A program made the translations under genes and the position numbers. From NCBI GenBank assembly GCA_002352225.1, contig DEIA01000081.1, positions 83,359 through 116,358 on the forward strand: DNA of 33,000 nucleotides, in the 5' to 3' direction. Under the pieces are notes generated by a model. That model ran no database searches, had not been told where the DNA came from, and saw nothing but the letters and a program-made list of their open reading frames with translations. The DNA is from Flammeovirgaceae bacterium UBA2786 (lineage in GTDB: Bacteria > Bacteroidota > Bacteroidia > Cytophagales > Cyclobacteriaceae). Positions 1 to 9,342 of the stretch are shown piece by piece; position 1 is the first letter of the stretch, and every line of letters begins with the position of its first letter.

Positions 1-897
1 ACCGATTTTGAAACGGAAGTTACCATTACTGCTGGTGGTACCGAAGCGTTGTTTTCAACCATTGCTGCATTGGTGCAGAAAGATGATGAAGTAATTGTAT
101 TCGATCCGGCTTACGATTCGTACAATCCGGCTATTCGGTTGAATGGAGGTGTACCAAAACACATCAGCTTAAACCCACCGTACTTTGTCATTGATTGGGA
201 GCAGGTAAAGCATACCATTACACCGCGTACGCGCCTTATCATTATCAACACACCGCACAACCCAACGGGTTCTATTCTGCGCGAAGCAGATTTGAAACAA
301 CTGGAATCAATCGTGCAGGCGCACAATATTATTGTGTTGAGCGATGAGGTTTACGAGCGCATTATTTTCGATAATAAATCGCACGAAAGTGTATTGAAAT
401 ATCCGGGGCTTGCACAACAAAGTGTGGCTGTGTTTTCCTTCGGAAAAACCTTTCATGCCACAGGCTGGAAGGTAGGATACGCGGTTGCCTCTGAGCATCT
501 TACCCGCGAAATCCGCAAAGCGCATCAGTTCATCACATTTAGTGTAAACACGCCTGTGCAGTTGGCATTGGCCGAATACCTAGGTAATCCCGATCATTAC
601 CTTAGTCTCAGAAAGTTTTATCAGCATAAACGCGATTTTTTCCTCAATCAGATTAAAGGCTCCTCTCTGCAACCTTTACCATGTGCCGGAAGTTATTTTC
701 AACTTCTTTCGTATGCCGGTGTAAAATCACTTCCCGAAAAGGAAATGGCTGAATGGATGACCAAAGAACTGAAACTGGCCCCCATTCCGGTTTCGGCCTT
801 TTATACAGATGGCTCTAATAATCAACTGCTTCGGTTTTGTTTTGCCAAGAGCGAGCAAACCCTCGAAAAAGCAGGAGGAATACTTAGAAAACTTTAA
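1..897 (+). CDS. Class I PLP aminotransferase, methionine/glutamine transaminase type (5' end outside window)
   Basis: The reading frame is open from base 1, so the gene starts before the window and only its C-terminal ~298 residues are seen. It belongs to the fold-type I aminotransferases. Visible motifs are the TPHNPTG loop, the SDEVYE segment, and SFGKTFHATGWKVGY, in which the Lys codon at 445-447 should bind pyridoxal phosphate; an RFCF segment near the end carries the usual carboxylate-binding Arg. The SFGKTFHATGWK pattern is typical of the kynurenine/methionine aminotransferase group (E. coli YbdL, glutamine transaminase K). An omega-amidase follows 69 bp downstream on the same strand. 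Such pairs close the methionine-salvage route by transaminating ketomethiobutyrate with glutamine and deamidating the ketoglutaramate formed. The family call is firm; the exact substrate is inferred from the neighbour. Confidence 0.9.
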   Translation, partial: TDFETEVTITAGGTEALFSTIAALVQKDDEVIVFDPAYDSYNPAIRLNGGVPKHISLNPPYFVIDWEQVKHTITPRTRLIIINTPHNPTGSILREADLKQLESIVQAHNIIVLSDEVYERIIFDNKSHESVLKYPGLAQQSVAVFSFGKTFHATGWKVGYAVASEHLTREIRKAHQFITFSVNTPVQLALAEYLGNPDHYLSLRKFYQHKRDFFLNQIKGSSLQPLPCAGSYFQLLSYAGVKSLPEKEMAEWMTKELKLAPIPVSAFYTDGSNNQLLRFCFAKSEQTLEKAGGILRKL

Positions 898-966
898 CGG
901 TCTTTTTGTTGTGGAGGGGTTCATAATTTAACTCCGGATTGCTTTCTTTGCAGTCCCGTTTTGGCC

Positions 967-1803
967 ATGCAGGACTTAAAAATTACCATTATTCAATCCG
1001 ATCTTCATTGGGAAGATATTGGCGCCAACCTGGCCATGTTTGAAGAAAAAATCTGGCAAATTGGCGAATCGACTGATGTGATTGTTTTGCCCGAGATGTT
1101 TACCACGGGTTTTACCATGAAGGCCCCCAAACTGGCCGAACACATGAACATGCGCACCACCAAGTGGATGCGCCAGATGGCCGACCAAACCGGTGCTTTA
1201 ATTTTGGGAAGTTTTATAGCCAACGTACACGACCGGTTTTATAATCGGTTGTTGTGGATGGAGCCAGGCGGAACGTTTAAAACATACGATAAGCGCCATC
1301 TTTTTCGTATGGCTGAAGAAAACCAGGTATTTGCCCAAGGCGAAAGTTTATTGATAGGGCATTGGAAAGGCTGGCGAATTTGCCCGTTGATTTGTTACGA
1401 TTTACGGTTTCCGGTGTGGAGCCGCAACCGGTGGAATGCTTCGTTAAAAAAACCATCATACGATTTACTGGTGTATGTAGCTAACTGGCCTAAAGTGCGG
1501 GGTAATGCGTGGGAAACACTATTAAAGGCCCGTGCTATTGAAAATCTGAGCTATACAGTTGGGGTAAACCGCGTAGGGTTAGATGGCAACGGAGTAGAGT
1601 ATAACGGGCTTTCAACTTTTATTGGCCCTAAAGGCGATACTTTCTTTTCGGTAGAAGATGTAGAAGCGGTAAAAACAATGTCGCTGAATGCACATGCGCT
1701 ACAGGCTTATCGCGATAAATTTCCGGCCTTTATGGATGCCGATGACTTTAGTATTGAAGCCGAGGCATTTGAAGAACGCGACTACCTGTCGGGATTAAGT
1801 TGA
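967..1803 (+). CDS. Omega-amidase / nitrilase-family amidohydrolase (YafV-like)
   Basis: This is a 278-residue carbon-nitrogen hydrolase. The nitrilase triad is visible: Glu43 in LPEMF, Lys109 in YDKRHLF and Cys143 in LICYDLRFP. The YDKRHLFRMAEE and LICYDLRFPVW segments are typical of the YafV/Nit2 omega-amidase branch, which hydrolyses alpha-ketoglutaramate or alpha-ketosuccinamate to the keto acid and ammonia. An upstream in-frame TTG at 961 would add two residues (M-A), but ATG at 967 matches the family start better. It follows a glutamine-transaminase-type gene, which supports a joint role in methionine or glutamine keto-acid salvage. Its last 22 bases overlap the 3' end of a convergent gene. 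The protein is soluble with no signal peptide, so it should act in the cytoplasm. Confidence 0.88.
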   Translation: MQDLKITIIQSDLHWEDIGANLAMFEEKIWQIGESTDVIVLPEMFTTGFTMKAPKLAEHMNMRTTKWMRQMADQTGALILGSFIANVHDRFYNRLLWMEPGGTFKTYDKRHLFRMAEENQVFAQGESLLIGHWKGWRICPLICYDLRFPVWSRNRWNASLKKPSYDLLVYVANWPKVRGNAWETLLKARAIENLSYTVGVNRVGLDGNGVEYNGLSTFIGPKGDTFFSVEDVEAVKTMSLNAHALQAYRDKFPAFMDADDFSIEAEAFEERDYLSGLS

Positions 1804-2186
1804 GCAAATAGCCGGATGGCCGTCTTAAGCTTTTCTGTCTCAGTTTCCTTCACAAATTTTTCAGCTAACGGATTAAGCAATCGCTCCAGGCTGATGTGAT
1901 TACCAGCCAAAATCACTTGGTAAATTTTTTCTTCTTTGCGTAACAGGTGGTGAATCAGTTTTAGCGTTACCCCCAACGATTCTTCAGGCTGGGCCTGGAT
2001 TAACACAAACACAGATTCGGCCTGGTCGCACAAGCGAATAACAAGATCAGCAATTGCACCATCCGATTGATTATCCAGTTCGGCTCCTATTACATCATCC
2101 GAAAGACCGGAAGCAAAAGTTACCAATGGTTTCTGGTAGCCCGCCTCTTTCCAGGGAATCAACTCTATTTGCAGGAATAATTTCAT
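1782..2186 (-). CDS. Conserved-looking hypothetical protein, 134 aa
   Basis: I do not recognise this family. The product is a small soluble alpha/beta-looking protein without signal peptide, membrane segment or cysteine motif. It starts at a clean ATG (MKLFLQIELIPWKEAG) and ends convergently inside the omega-amidase gene, sharing 22 bp. The central VFVLIQAQPEESLG and YQVILAGNHISLERLL strands alternate with helices, which could suit a small Rossmann-like fold, but this is only an impression. It diverges from purH across an 85-bp gap, where a TACTTTG string on the minus strand resembles a Bacteroidota -7 element. Its normal codon use and clean start make it likely to be a real gene. Confidence 0.65.
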   Translation of the reverse strand: MKLFLQIELIPWKEAGYQKPLVTFASGLSDDVIGAELDNQSDGAIADLVIRLCDQAESVFVLIQAQPEESLGVTLKLIHHLLRKEEKIYQVILAGNHISLERLLNPLAEKFVKETETEKLKTAIRLFAQLNPDR

Positions 2187-2271
2187 ACGCTAAGCCGGCA
2201 AAGTAGTTCATTTATTTAACCCATTAAAGTGTCAATGATTATCTGCATTTTTGCACCTCATTTCTTCTGTC

Positions 2272-3798
2272 ATGGCATCTGTAAAAATCACCCGCGCCCT
2301 TATTTCCGTTTTTTATAAAGACAACCTCGAATCCATTATTCATTTTCTTGGTAAACAAGGGGTAGAGTTTGTTTCTACCGGAGGCACACAGGAGTTTATT
2401 GAAAAATTAGGTTACCCTGTTATACCGGTAGAAAAACTGACCAACTACCCTTCCATTTTTGGAGGCCGGGTTAAAACCCTGCATCCGGCAATTTTTGGAG
2501 GCATTCTCTACAGACGCGAAAACTCAAACGACCAGACGCAAGCCAAAGAATACAACATTGGTCCGCTCGATCTGGTAATTGTAGACCTTTACCCGTTTGA
2601 GGAAACCGTAGCCAAAGGAGGCAGTGAAGAAGAAATTGTAGAAAAAATTGACATTGGCGGAATTTCGTTAATCCGGGCAGCGGCAAAGAATTTTAAAGAT
2701 GTATTAATTGTTTCGGCCCGTACGCAATACCCACAATTGCTGGAGTTACTTAAAGCAAAAAACGGATCGAGCGATCTGGCTGACCGTAAACATTTTGCTG
2801 CCCAGGCTTTTGATGTAACATCGCATTACGACTCGGCTATTTTCAATTACTTCAATCAGGAGCAGAAGTTAACCCATTTTAAATCCAGCATTCAGCAAGG
2901 TAAAGTATTGCGATATGGCGAAAACCCGCACCAGCAAGGCATTTACTTTGGCGACCTGGAAAGTTTATTCGATCAGTTAAACGGCAAGGAACTTTCGTAT
3001 AACAATCTGGTGGATGTAGATGCTGCCGTTAGCCTGGTAAAAGAATTTGAAGGCGAAACCGCTTTTGTAATAATCAAACACACTAACGCCTGCGGAGTGG
3101 CCACGGCATCTGATGTTAAAACGGCTTATCTCAAAGCCTTTCAGGCCGATACTATCTCTGCTTTTGGCGGGGTGCTGGCAACCAACCAAACCATCAATTT
3201 GGCTGCAGCCGAAGAAATCAATAAACTGTTTTTTGAAATATTAATTGCACCGGGCTACGATGCGGCCGCGCTCAACCTGCTCAAATCGAAAAAGAACCGC
3301 ATCATCTTAACACAAAAACAACCCTTAACAACCACACGCCAGTTTAAGAGCTTGCTTAACGGAGTAATAGAACAAGACCTTGATCTGAAAACCGATATGC
3401 AAGAAGACCTGAAACCGGTAACCAAACGCATGGCTACGGCCGATGAGGTAGAGGCGCTGCTCTTTGCCAGCAAAATCTGCAAGCACACTAAATCCAACAC
3501 TATAATATTGGCTGTAAACGGTCAGTTGCTGGCCAGTGGAGTGGGGCAAACCAGTCGGGTAGATGCTTTAAAGCAAGCCATTGAAAAAGCCGCAGCCTTT
3601 GGCTTTAGTTTGAAAGGTGCAGTAATGGCATCCGATGCCTTCTTTCCGTTTCCGGATTGTGTGGAGATTGCCCATGAACAGGGAATTGAAGCGGTTATCC
3701 AGCCGGGTGGATCAATCAAAGATCAGGACTCCATCGATTTCTGCGATAAGCACAATATGGCTATGGTGTTTACCGGCATCAGGCACTTTAAGCATTAA
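2272..3798 (+). CDS. purH: Bifunctional AICAR formyltransferase / IMP cyclohydrolase
   Basis: This 508-residue protein catalyses the last two steps of de novo IMP synthesis: formylation of AICAR with 10-formyltetrahydrofolate, then ring closure. The N-terminal IMP cyclohydrolase part (about residues 1-190) has ISVFYKDNLE, VSTGGTQEF, GGRVKTLHPAIFGGIL and VIVDLYPFEETV. The C-terminal transformylase part has LRYGENPHQQGIYF, IIKHTNACGVA, SAFGGVLA, and the family ending AMVFTGIRHFKH. Length matches the family. A TTG-initiated extension to 2251 is possible, but ATG at 2272 gives the normal MASVKITRALISV start. CATTTTTG at 2246-2253 differs in one base from the Bacteroidota -7 consensus and may be its promoter. 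mreB follows after a 92-bp gap. Confidence 0.97.
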   Translation: MASVKITRALISVFYKDNLESIIHFLGKQGVEFVSTGGTQEFIEKLGYPVIPVEKLTNYPSIFGGRVKTLHPAIFGGILYRRENSNDQTQAKEYNIGPLDLVIVDLYPFEETVAKGGSEEEIVEKIDIGGISLIRAAAKNFKDVLIVSARTQYPQLLELLKAKNGSSDLADRKHFAAQAFDVTSHYDSAIFNYFNQEQKLTHFKSSIQQGKVLRYGENPHQQGIYFGDLESLFDQLNGKELSYNNLVDVDAAVSLVKEFEGETAFVIIKHTNACGVATASDVKTAYLKAFQADTISAFGGVLATNQTINLAAAEEINKLFFEILIAPGYDAAALNLLKSKKNRIILTQKQPLTTTRQFKSLLNGVIEQDLDLKTDMQEDLKPVTKRMATADEVEALLFASKICKHTKSNTIILAVNGQLLASGVGQTSRVDALKQAIEKAAAFGFSLKGAVMASDAFFPFPDCVEIAHEQGIEAVIQPGGSIKDQDSIDFCDKHNMAMVFTGIRHFKH

Positions 3799-3852
3799 AC
3801 TCCCTGTAAGTTTTTCGACTGAATACTCATAAAATTCACAGGATTATTTCTG

Positions 3853-3860
3853 TAATTTCG
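3853..3860 (+). promoter_or_regulatory. Candidate -7 element for the mre operon
   Basis: TAATTTCG lies 30 bases before the mreB ATG, inside the 92-bp purH-mreB gap. It differs from the Bacteroidota -7 consensus TAnnTTTG at one position. No clear TTTG partner is seen about 20 bases upstream. It is a plausible but weak internal promoter; read-through from purH is also possible. Confidence 0.3.
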
Positions 3861-3890
3861 GGCTTCATAACTTTTTAACCTTCGGAACGA

Positions 3891-4916
3891 ATGGGACTCT
3901 TCGATTTTTTTACTCAGGACATAGCCATAGACCTGGGTACTGCCAATACCCTCATTATTCATAAAGATAAAGTGGTGGTAGATGAACCCTCTATCATAGC
4001 GCTCGATCGCGTAAGCGGAAAAGTGCTGGCCATTGGCCGCGAGGCCATGCAAATGCACGAAAAAACACATGACAACATCAAGACTATCCGTCCGCTAAAA
4101 GAAGGCGTTATTGCCGATTTCCACGCGGCCGAAATGATGATTCGTGGCATGATTAAGCTTATCGACACGGGCCGCAGGTTGTTTCCACCGTCTTTGCGCA
4201 TGGTAATCTGTATTCCATCGGCCATTACCGAAGTAGAGAAACGCGCTGTACGCGATTCGGCCGAACATGCCAATGCGAAAGAAGTATACATGATTCACGA
4301 ACCCATTGCAGCGGCAATTGGTATAGGTATAGATATTGAACAGCCCGTAGGCAATATGATTGTGGATATAGGCGGAGGCACAACCGATATTGCAGTAATT
4401 GCCCTTTCGGGGATTGTGTGCGACCAGTCTATTCGTATTGCAGGCGATACGTTTAATCGCGACATTCTGGATTATATGCGCAGGCAACATAACCTGTTGA
4501 TTGGCGAGCGTTCTGCTGAGCGTGTAAAAATAGAAGTTGGCTCCGCGCTTACCGAGTTAGATGACGGCCCGGAGGATTATGAAATCAGAGGCCGCGATTT
4601 GATGACCGGTATTCCCAAAACAATAAAAATCTCTTACTCAGAGGTAGCCTTTGCATTAGATAAGTCGATTTCCAAACTGGAAGAAGCCGTACTAAAGGCA
4701 TTAGAGTTATCCCCTCCCGAATTATCGGCCGATATTTATGAGCAAGGCATTTACCTTACCGGTGGTGGGGCTATGTTGCGGGGATTAGACAAACGACTTT
4801 CATTAAAAACCAAATTGCCAATTCATGTGGCCGATGATCCGTTGCGTGCTGTAGTAAGAGGAACGGGTGCTGCTTTGAAAGGACTTGACCATTATCGTAA
4901 AGTATTGATGACTTGA
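3891..4916 (+). CDS. mreB: Rod shape-determining actin-like ATPase MreB
   Basis: This 341-residue bacterial actin homologue polymerises under the inner membrane and guides the cell-wall elongation complex. The nucleotide-binding motifs are present: phosphate 1 IDLGTANTLI near the N-terminus, phosphate 2 VDIGGGTTDIAV in the middle, and YLTGGGAMLRGLD for adenosine binding near the end. The N-terminal MGLFDFFTQDIAIDLG is typical of MreB and carries an amphipathic membrane-targeting stretch. Length is usual. It is the first gene of mreBCD-mrdA-rodA, with only 4 bp to mreC, so co-transcription is very likely. The complete elongasome set implies a rod-shaped or elongated cell. Confidence 0.98.
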   Translation: MGLFDFFTQDIAIDLGTANTLIIHKDKVVVDEPSIIALDRVSGKVLAIGREAMQMHEKTHDNIKTIRPLKEGVIADFHAAEMMIRGMIKLIDTGRRLFPPSLRMVICIPSAITEVEKRAVRDSAEHANAKEVYMIHEPIAAAIGIGIDIEQPVGNMIVDIGGGTTDIAVIALSGIVCDQSIRIAGDTFNRDILDYMRRQHNLLIGERSAERVKIEVGSALTELDDGPEDYEIRGRDLMTGIPKTIKISYSEVAFALDKSISKLEEAVLKALELSPPELSADIYEQGIYLTGGGAMLRGLDKRLSLKTKLPIHVADDPLRAVVRGTGAALKGLDHYRKVLMT

Positions 4917-4920
4917 TAGA

Positions 4921-5748
4921 ATGGAGCGGCTCATAAATTTTATTTACGAGTACCGGGCATTCTTCACCTTTCTGTTTCTGGAGTTATTGTGTGCATGGTT
5001 GGTAATTGAAAACAACCAATATCAGAGCACCCGGTATTTCAATTCATCTAATCAGGTAGCGGCACAGTTATTGGGGTTTTCGCAAGATGTTCGCGAGTAT
5101 TTTTCTCTACGTACTATTAACGAAGACCTGGCTCGCGAAAACGCTGAACTGAGAAGAGACCTTGAACGAGCCCGCCAACAACTAAGTTTACCTTTAACCG
5201 ATACAGCCCGAATTAATCAATTTGACTTTGTGAGTGCCAGGGTGGTGGCCAACTCAACTCATTTGTATAAAAATTTTATTACAATAGATAAAGGCGCCCG
5301 GGACGGGGTGGCGCCAGGAATGGCAGTGTTAGGAGATGGCGGGGCTGTAGGTAAAGTGAAATCTGTTTCTGAGCGATATGCTGTGTTGATTTCGCTATTA
5401 AATGTAGATCAGCAACTATCAGGACAAATAAAACGAACCAATCATTTTGGAACCGTGCGTTGGGACGGTGCAAACATCATGCACACCAATCTGCAGTTTA
5501 TACCCCGGCATGCTACTCCTGTAGTAGGAGATACCATTGTTACCTCCGGGTATAGTGCAGTGTTTCCCGAAGGAATTATGATAGGTATTGTGCGCGAGGC
5601 TTCTTTAAAACCAGAAGCACCATTCTGGGAGATTCGTGTAGAGTTGGCGCAGGATTTTGGCCGACTTACCTTTGTGGAGGTTATTATGAGTAAGTTGAAA
5701 AGTGAAAAAGATTCGTTGGAATTGGTAACCATAGGTGAACCAAAATGA
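4921..5748 (+). CDS. mreC: Rod shape-determining protein MreC
   Basis: This 275-residue periplasmic scaffold of the elongasome has one N-terminal membrane anchor (about residues 11-29), then a helical coiled-coil stretch (about 60-100, rich in E, R, L: INEDLARENAELRRDLERAR), then the beta-rich MreC core with ITIDKGARDGVAPGMAV and GDTIVTSGYSAVFPEGI. The core signatures match the family. In the conserved cluster, MreC connects cytoplasmic MreB filaments with MreD, PBP2 and RodA. It begins 4 bp after mreB and its stop overlaps the mreD start as ATGA, indicating translational coupling. Confidence 0.96.
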   Translation: MERLINFIYEYRAFFTFLFLELLCAWLVIENNQYQSTRYFNSSNQVAAQLLGFSQDVREYFSLRTINEDLARENAELRRDLERARQQLSLPLTDTARINQFDFVSARVVANSTHLYKNFITIDKGARDGVAPGMAVLGDGGAVGKVKSVSERYAVLISLLNVDQQLSGQIKRTNHFGTVRWDGANIMHTNLQFIPRHATPVVGDTIVTSGYSAVFPEGIMIGIVREASLKPEAPFWEIRVELAQDFGRLTFVEVIMSKLKSEKDSLELVTIGEPK

Positions 5749-6260
5749 GCCGCTCGGGAATTATACAGGTTGTTTTATTCTTTGTGTATTTATTGGTACA
5801 GGTATTATTGCTACGCAACCTGGTACTGTTCAATACAGCCTTTTGTTTTTTGTACATCGCATTTATTCTTCTGCTCCCCATCGAAACTAATTCGCTAATT
5901 CTCATGCTGGCAGGTTTTCTGTTAGGGTTTACGGTAGATATATTCTATGACAGTATGGGGTTACACGCCCTGGCTACTGTAATGATGGCCTACCTGCGCA
6001 ACTACTGGCTTAGTGCAATAACCCCGCAAGGGGGCTACGAGAATAATGCTACGGCAACAATAGCCGCCAATGGCCTTCAATGGTTTTTGGTGTATTCATT
6101 ACCGCTTGTGTTTTTGCATCATCTGGTGTTGTTTTTTGTTGAAGCCTCAGGGTTTACCATGTTCTGGTACACCATGCTTAAGATTGTAGCCAGCCTTTTA
6201 TTTACTATGTCTGTTATTGTACTGCTTCAGTTTTTAACTCCACAACGCAGGCGCATATGA
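5745..6260 (+). CDS. mreD: Rod shape-determining membrane protein MreD
   Basis: This 171-residue, very hydrophobic protein has about five predicted membrane helices. Its identity rests on position (mreC before, mrdA after), on size, and on the MreD-like segment GFTVDIFYDSMGLHALATVMMAYLR split across helices two and three (GFxxDxxxxxxxGxxA). MreD is the integral membrane partner of MreC in the elongasome. Both ends overlap the neighbours by 4 bp (ATGA), so expression is tightly coupled. Primary sequence is poorly conserved in this family, so the context carries much of the weight. Confidence 0.92.
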   Translation: MSRSGIIQVVLFFVYLLVQVLLLRNLVLFNTAFCFLYIAFILLLPIETNSLILMLAGFLLGFTVDIFYDSMGLHALATVMMAYLRNYWLSAITPQGGYENNATATIAANGLQWFLVYSLPLVFLHHLVLFFVEASGFTMFWYTMLKIVASLLFTMSVIVLLQFLTPQRRRI

Positions 6261-8071
6261 ATGAGGGTAGACGCGAAATAGTGCAATTGGTGTTTGCTCT
6301 GGTCGGGATAATCTTTCTTGTCAAACTTTTTTTCGTTCAGGTTTTAGATAACAAGTACGCAGAACTGGCCGATGGCAATGCCATTTTAAAAGAAGTGGAA
6401 TATCCGTTTCGCGGATTGATCTACGATCGAAACAATAAATTAATTGTCTACAACACACCTGAATATGATATCCAGGTAATAACAAAAGAAATTCAGAATT
6501 TTGATTCTGCAAAGTTTTGTACTGTTTTTGGACTAACACGCGAAGAACTTCGGGTAAAGTTTAAAGAAATGAAGGGGCGTAAAGAGTACTCGCCCTTTAA
6601 ACCCACACTTTTCTTAAATCAACTTTCTAATATTGACTTTGCACGCGTTCAGGATTTTCTGGACGAATTTCCAGGTTTTTATATACAAGCCCGTACCACG
6701 CGAGCCTATCAGTCGCCCACATTAGCTAATGCTTTAGGGTACGTAAGCGAAATCAGCAAAGAAAGCCTTGCCCGCGATGCCAGCGGAATTTATAAGCAAG
6801 GAGACTATGTAGGGCAAAGTGGGATAGAAGCTTATTATGAGGAGCAACTTCGGGGTAAGCGGGGAGTTCGCTTTAAACTTCGCAATGTAAAGGGTATTGA
6901 AAAGGGTTCGTTTAAGAATGGCGAGTATGATACGCTCTCCACGCCCGGGGCTAACTTATATACCGGTATTGATATCGACTTACAGCAATATGGTGAGTTT
7001 TTAATGAAAGGTAAGGCTGGTTCGGTGGTGGCTATTGAACCTGCAACCGGAGAAATTTTATCAATCGTATCCGGCCCTTCTTATGATCCCACACTGCTTA
7101 CCGGCAGAAATTACAGTTCTAATTTTAAACTGATAAGCAACGATTCACTTAAACCACTATTTAATCGCCCCCTTATGGCGCAATACCGGCCGGGTTCTAT
7201 TTTCAAGATTGCCCAGGCCATGACAGCCCTGCAGGAAAAAGTAATTACACCCGATACACGTATCCGGTGCGATCGGTCCATTATCAATTGCCATGGAGCT
7301 CATACAAATGAAGACTTGCGTGGAGCGATAGCAAATTCCTGTAACCCATATTTTCATAACGTGCTCAGACGAATGCTTAATAAAGGAATAGTTAACGACC
7401 CCTATGAAGATACCCGAATTGGACTTGAAGAATGGGACAAACATATTATGAGCTTCGGGTTTGGTAGTCGCTTAGGTGTTGATTTACCTAACGAGAAAGA
7501 CGGATTAATTCCAACACCAGCATATTATGATCGGGCCTATCGCAACAAGCCGTGGAAGTTTTCAAACATCTATTCTATTGCCATAGGCGAAGGCGAAAAC
7601 CTGGTGGTGCCTATTCAAATGGCAAACTTTGCCGCTACTATTGCTAATAGAGGGTATTATTACACACCACACCTGATTAAGGCCATTGGCGAAAATGGTA
7701 AACCGCTGCCTCAGTATACCGAGCGACATTATACTTCTATTGATTCGTCTTATTTTATGATTGCAGTAGATGCTATGCAGAAAGTGGTGGAAGAAGGCAC
7801 CGGTCAGTACCGGGCACGGCTGGCCGATGTAATAGTGTGCGGAAAAACCGGCACGGTGCAAAATGCTCCGCCTTTGTTCGATCACTCTGTGTTTATTGCA
7901 TTCGCACCCCGCGACAATCCCAAGATTGCTGTTTCAGTTTATGTAGAAGATGCAGGACAAGGTGCCCGTGCAGCGGCATCTATCGCCAGTTTAATGATTG
8001 AGAAATATCTATTCGGTGAAACGAAACGCCCGCACATCGAACAATATGTGCTAAACAATAAGTTTGAATGA
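6257..8071 (+). CDS. mrdA: Penicillin-binding protein 2, elongation transpeptidase
   Basis: This 604-residue class B PBP cross-links peptidoglycan along the cell cylinder together with RodA. It has a short cytoplasmic N-terminus, one membrane anchor (about residues 9-26), a PBP dimerisation domain with FRGLIYDRNNKLIVYN and the ARTTRAYQSPTLANALGYV region, and a C-terminal transpeptidase domain. All three active-site motifs are present: SxxK with Ser314 and Lys317 (GSIFK), SxN at 361-363 (SCN), and KTG at 530-532 (GKTGTVQN). Nothing is missing or truncated. It overlaps mreD and rodA by 4 bp on each side. Confidence 0.97.
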   Translation: MNEGRREIVQLVFALVGIIFLVKLFFVQVLDNKYAELADGNAILKEVEYPFRGLIYDRNNKLIVYNTPEYDIQVITKEIQNFDSAKFCTVFGLTREELRVKFKEMKGRKEYSPFKPTLFLNQLSNIDFARVQDFLDEFPGFYIQARTTRAYQSPTLANALGYVSEISKESLARDASGIYKQGDYVGQSGIEAYYEEQLRGKRGVRFKLRNVKGIEKGSFKNGEYDTLSTPGANLYTGIDIDLQQYGEFLMKGKAGSVVAIEPATGEILSIVSGPSYDPTLLTGRNYSSNFKLISNDSLKPLFNRPLMAQYRPGSIFKIAQAMTALQEKVITPDTRIRCDRSIINCHGAHTNEDLRGAIANSCNPYFHNVLRRMLNKGIVNDPYEDTRIGLEEWDKHIMSFGFGSRLGVDLPNEKDGLIPTPAYYDRAYRNKPWKFSNIYSIAIGEGENLVVPIQMANFAATIANRGYYYTPHLIKAIGENGKPLPQYTERHYTSIDSSYFMIAVDAMQKVVEEGTGQYRARLADVIVCGKTGTVQNAPPLFDHSVFIAFAPRDNPKIAVSVYVEDAGQGARAAASIASLMIEKYLFGETKRPHIEQYVLNNKFE

Positions 8072-9342
8072 GTAGAGAAGGTGATATATCGGGTAAGTTA
8101 GACTGGGTTTCGGTACTACTCTATGTGCTTATGGTAGGGCTGGGTTGGCTTAATATTTTTGCGGCCGTGTACGATGAAACAGCTAATCAGTCAATTTTTG
8201 ATTTGAGTTTAAATTCAGGTCGCCAACTCATGTTTATAGCAGCAGCAATAGTTATCATTCTGGCAATTATTATTATTGACATGCGCTTTTACGAGACCTT
8301 TGCCTACATTTTTTACGCCATCATTCTATTAGTGTTAGTTATGATTCCGGTTATTGGTAAAGAAGTAGGGGGCAATAAATCGTGGATAGGTGTTGGTTCA
8401 TTCGGAGTACAGCCATCTGAGTTTGCCAAATTTATTACTGCGCTGGCTGTTGCCAAGTTTATTGGTAGTGTAGGTTTTAAAATGGATAGCCTAAGAAATC
8501 AGGCCATATTGTTTGGAATGATTTTGTTACCCCTGGGCCTTATTCTGTTGCAGAAAGACTTTGGTACGGCAATCGTGTTTATGTCGTTTCTCATAGTGTT
8601 TTACCGCGAAGGCATGTCGCCTTTCATTTTAATTGTAGGAATATCAATGGCCGTACTAGCTATTCTTACCCTAATTGTAAAAAATCAATGGTATTTGCAT
8701 GGCATTATAGGAGCAGTTGTGGTATTGCTGATTTTTTTTGGTAAGCGTACTCTTAGAAGGATTTTAACCCTTACTGCCGGGGCGCTGATTTTAATTCTTA
8801 CTATCGAAAGTTTTGATTATGTAATCAACAACGTGTTACCCGAACGTCATAAAAAGAGGTTAGAGGCTTTGGTAAATCCTAACTTCGACCCGATGGGAAT
8901 AAACTGGAATGTAACACAATCAAAAATTGCAATTGGCAGTGGTGGTTTTGCCGGAAAAGGTTTTTTAAAGGGCACGCAAACCAAGTTCGACTTTGTGCCT
9001 GAACAAAGTACCGATTTTATTTTTTGTACAATAGGAGAAGAACACGGTTGGATAGGAAGTCTGATTGTTGTGATTCTGTTTGTGTTTTTTTTGCAACGGA
9101 TTATTTTTATTGCAGAACGACAGAAGAACCGGTTTGCACGAGCTTATGGATATTCAGTGGCCAGTATTTTCTTTTTCCATTTTGCTGTTAATATCGGCAT
9201 GACGATCGGATTGTTTCCGGTAATTGGAATCCCATTACCATTCTTTAGCTATGGCGGATCGGCCCTGTGGAGTTTTACTGTGCTCTTGTTTATACTGCTT
9301 AAGTTAGATGCGCACCGCAGCCAGGTGTTGCAGCGGATTTAG
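8068..9342 (+). CDS. rodA: Peptidoglycan glycosyltransferase RodA (SEDS family)
   Basis: This 424-residue polytopic membrane protein of the SEDS family polymerises lipid II during elongation and pairs with the PBP2 encoded just upstream. About ten hydrophobic segments are visible. Family signatures include SWIGVGSFGVQPSEFAK, LLQKDFGTAIVF, the large periplasmic loop with NWNVTQSKIAIGSGG and FVPEQSTDFIF, GEEHGWIGS, and the terminal GIPLPFFSYGGSAL. It overlaps mrdA by 4 bp and is the last gene of the operon. Its stop codon overlaps the stop of a convergent gene by 4 bp, leaving no room for a separate terminator between them. Confidence 0.97.
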   Translation: MSREGDISGKLDWVSVLLYVLMVGLGWLNIFAAVYDETANQSIFDLSLNSGRQLMFIAAAIVIILAIIIIDMRFYETFAYIFYAIILLVLVMIPVIGKEVGGNKSWIGVGSFGVQPSEFAKFITALAVAKFIGSVGFKMDSLRNQAILFGMILLPLGLILLQKDFGTAIVFMSFLIVFYREGMSPFILIVGISMAVLAILTLIVKNQWYLHGIIGAVVVLLIFFGKRTLRRILTLTAGALILILTIESFDYVINNVLPERHKKRLEALVNPNFDPMGINWNVTQSKIAIGSGGFAGKGFLKGTQTKFDFVPEQSTDFIFCTIGEEHGWIGSLIVVILFVFFLQRIIFIAERQKNRFARAYGYSVASIFFFHFAVNIGMTIGLFPVIGIPLPFFSYGGSALWSFTVLLFILLKLDAHRSQVLQRI

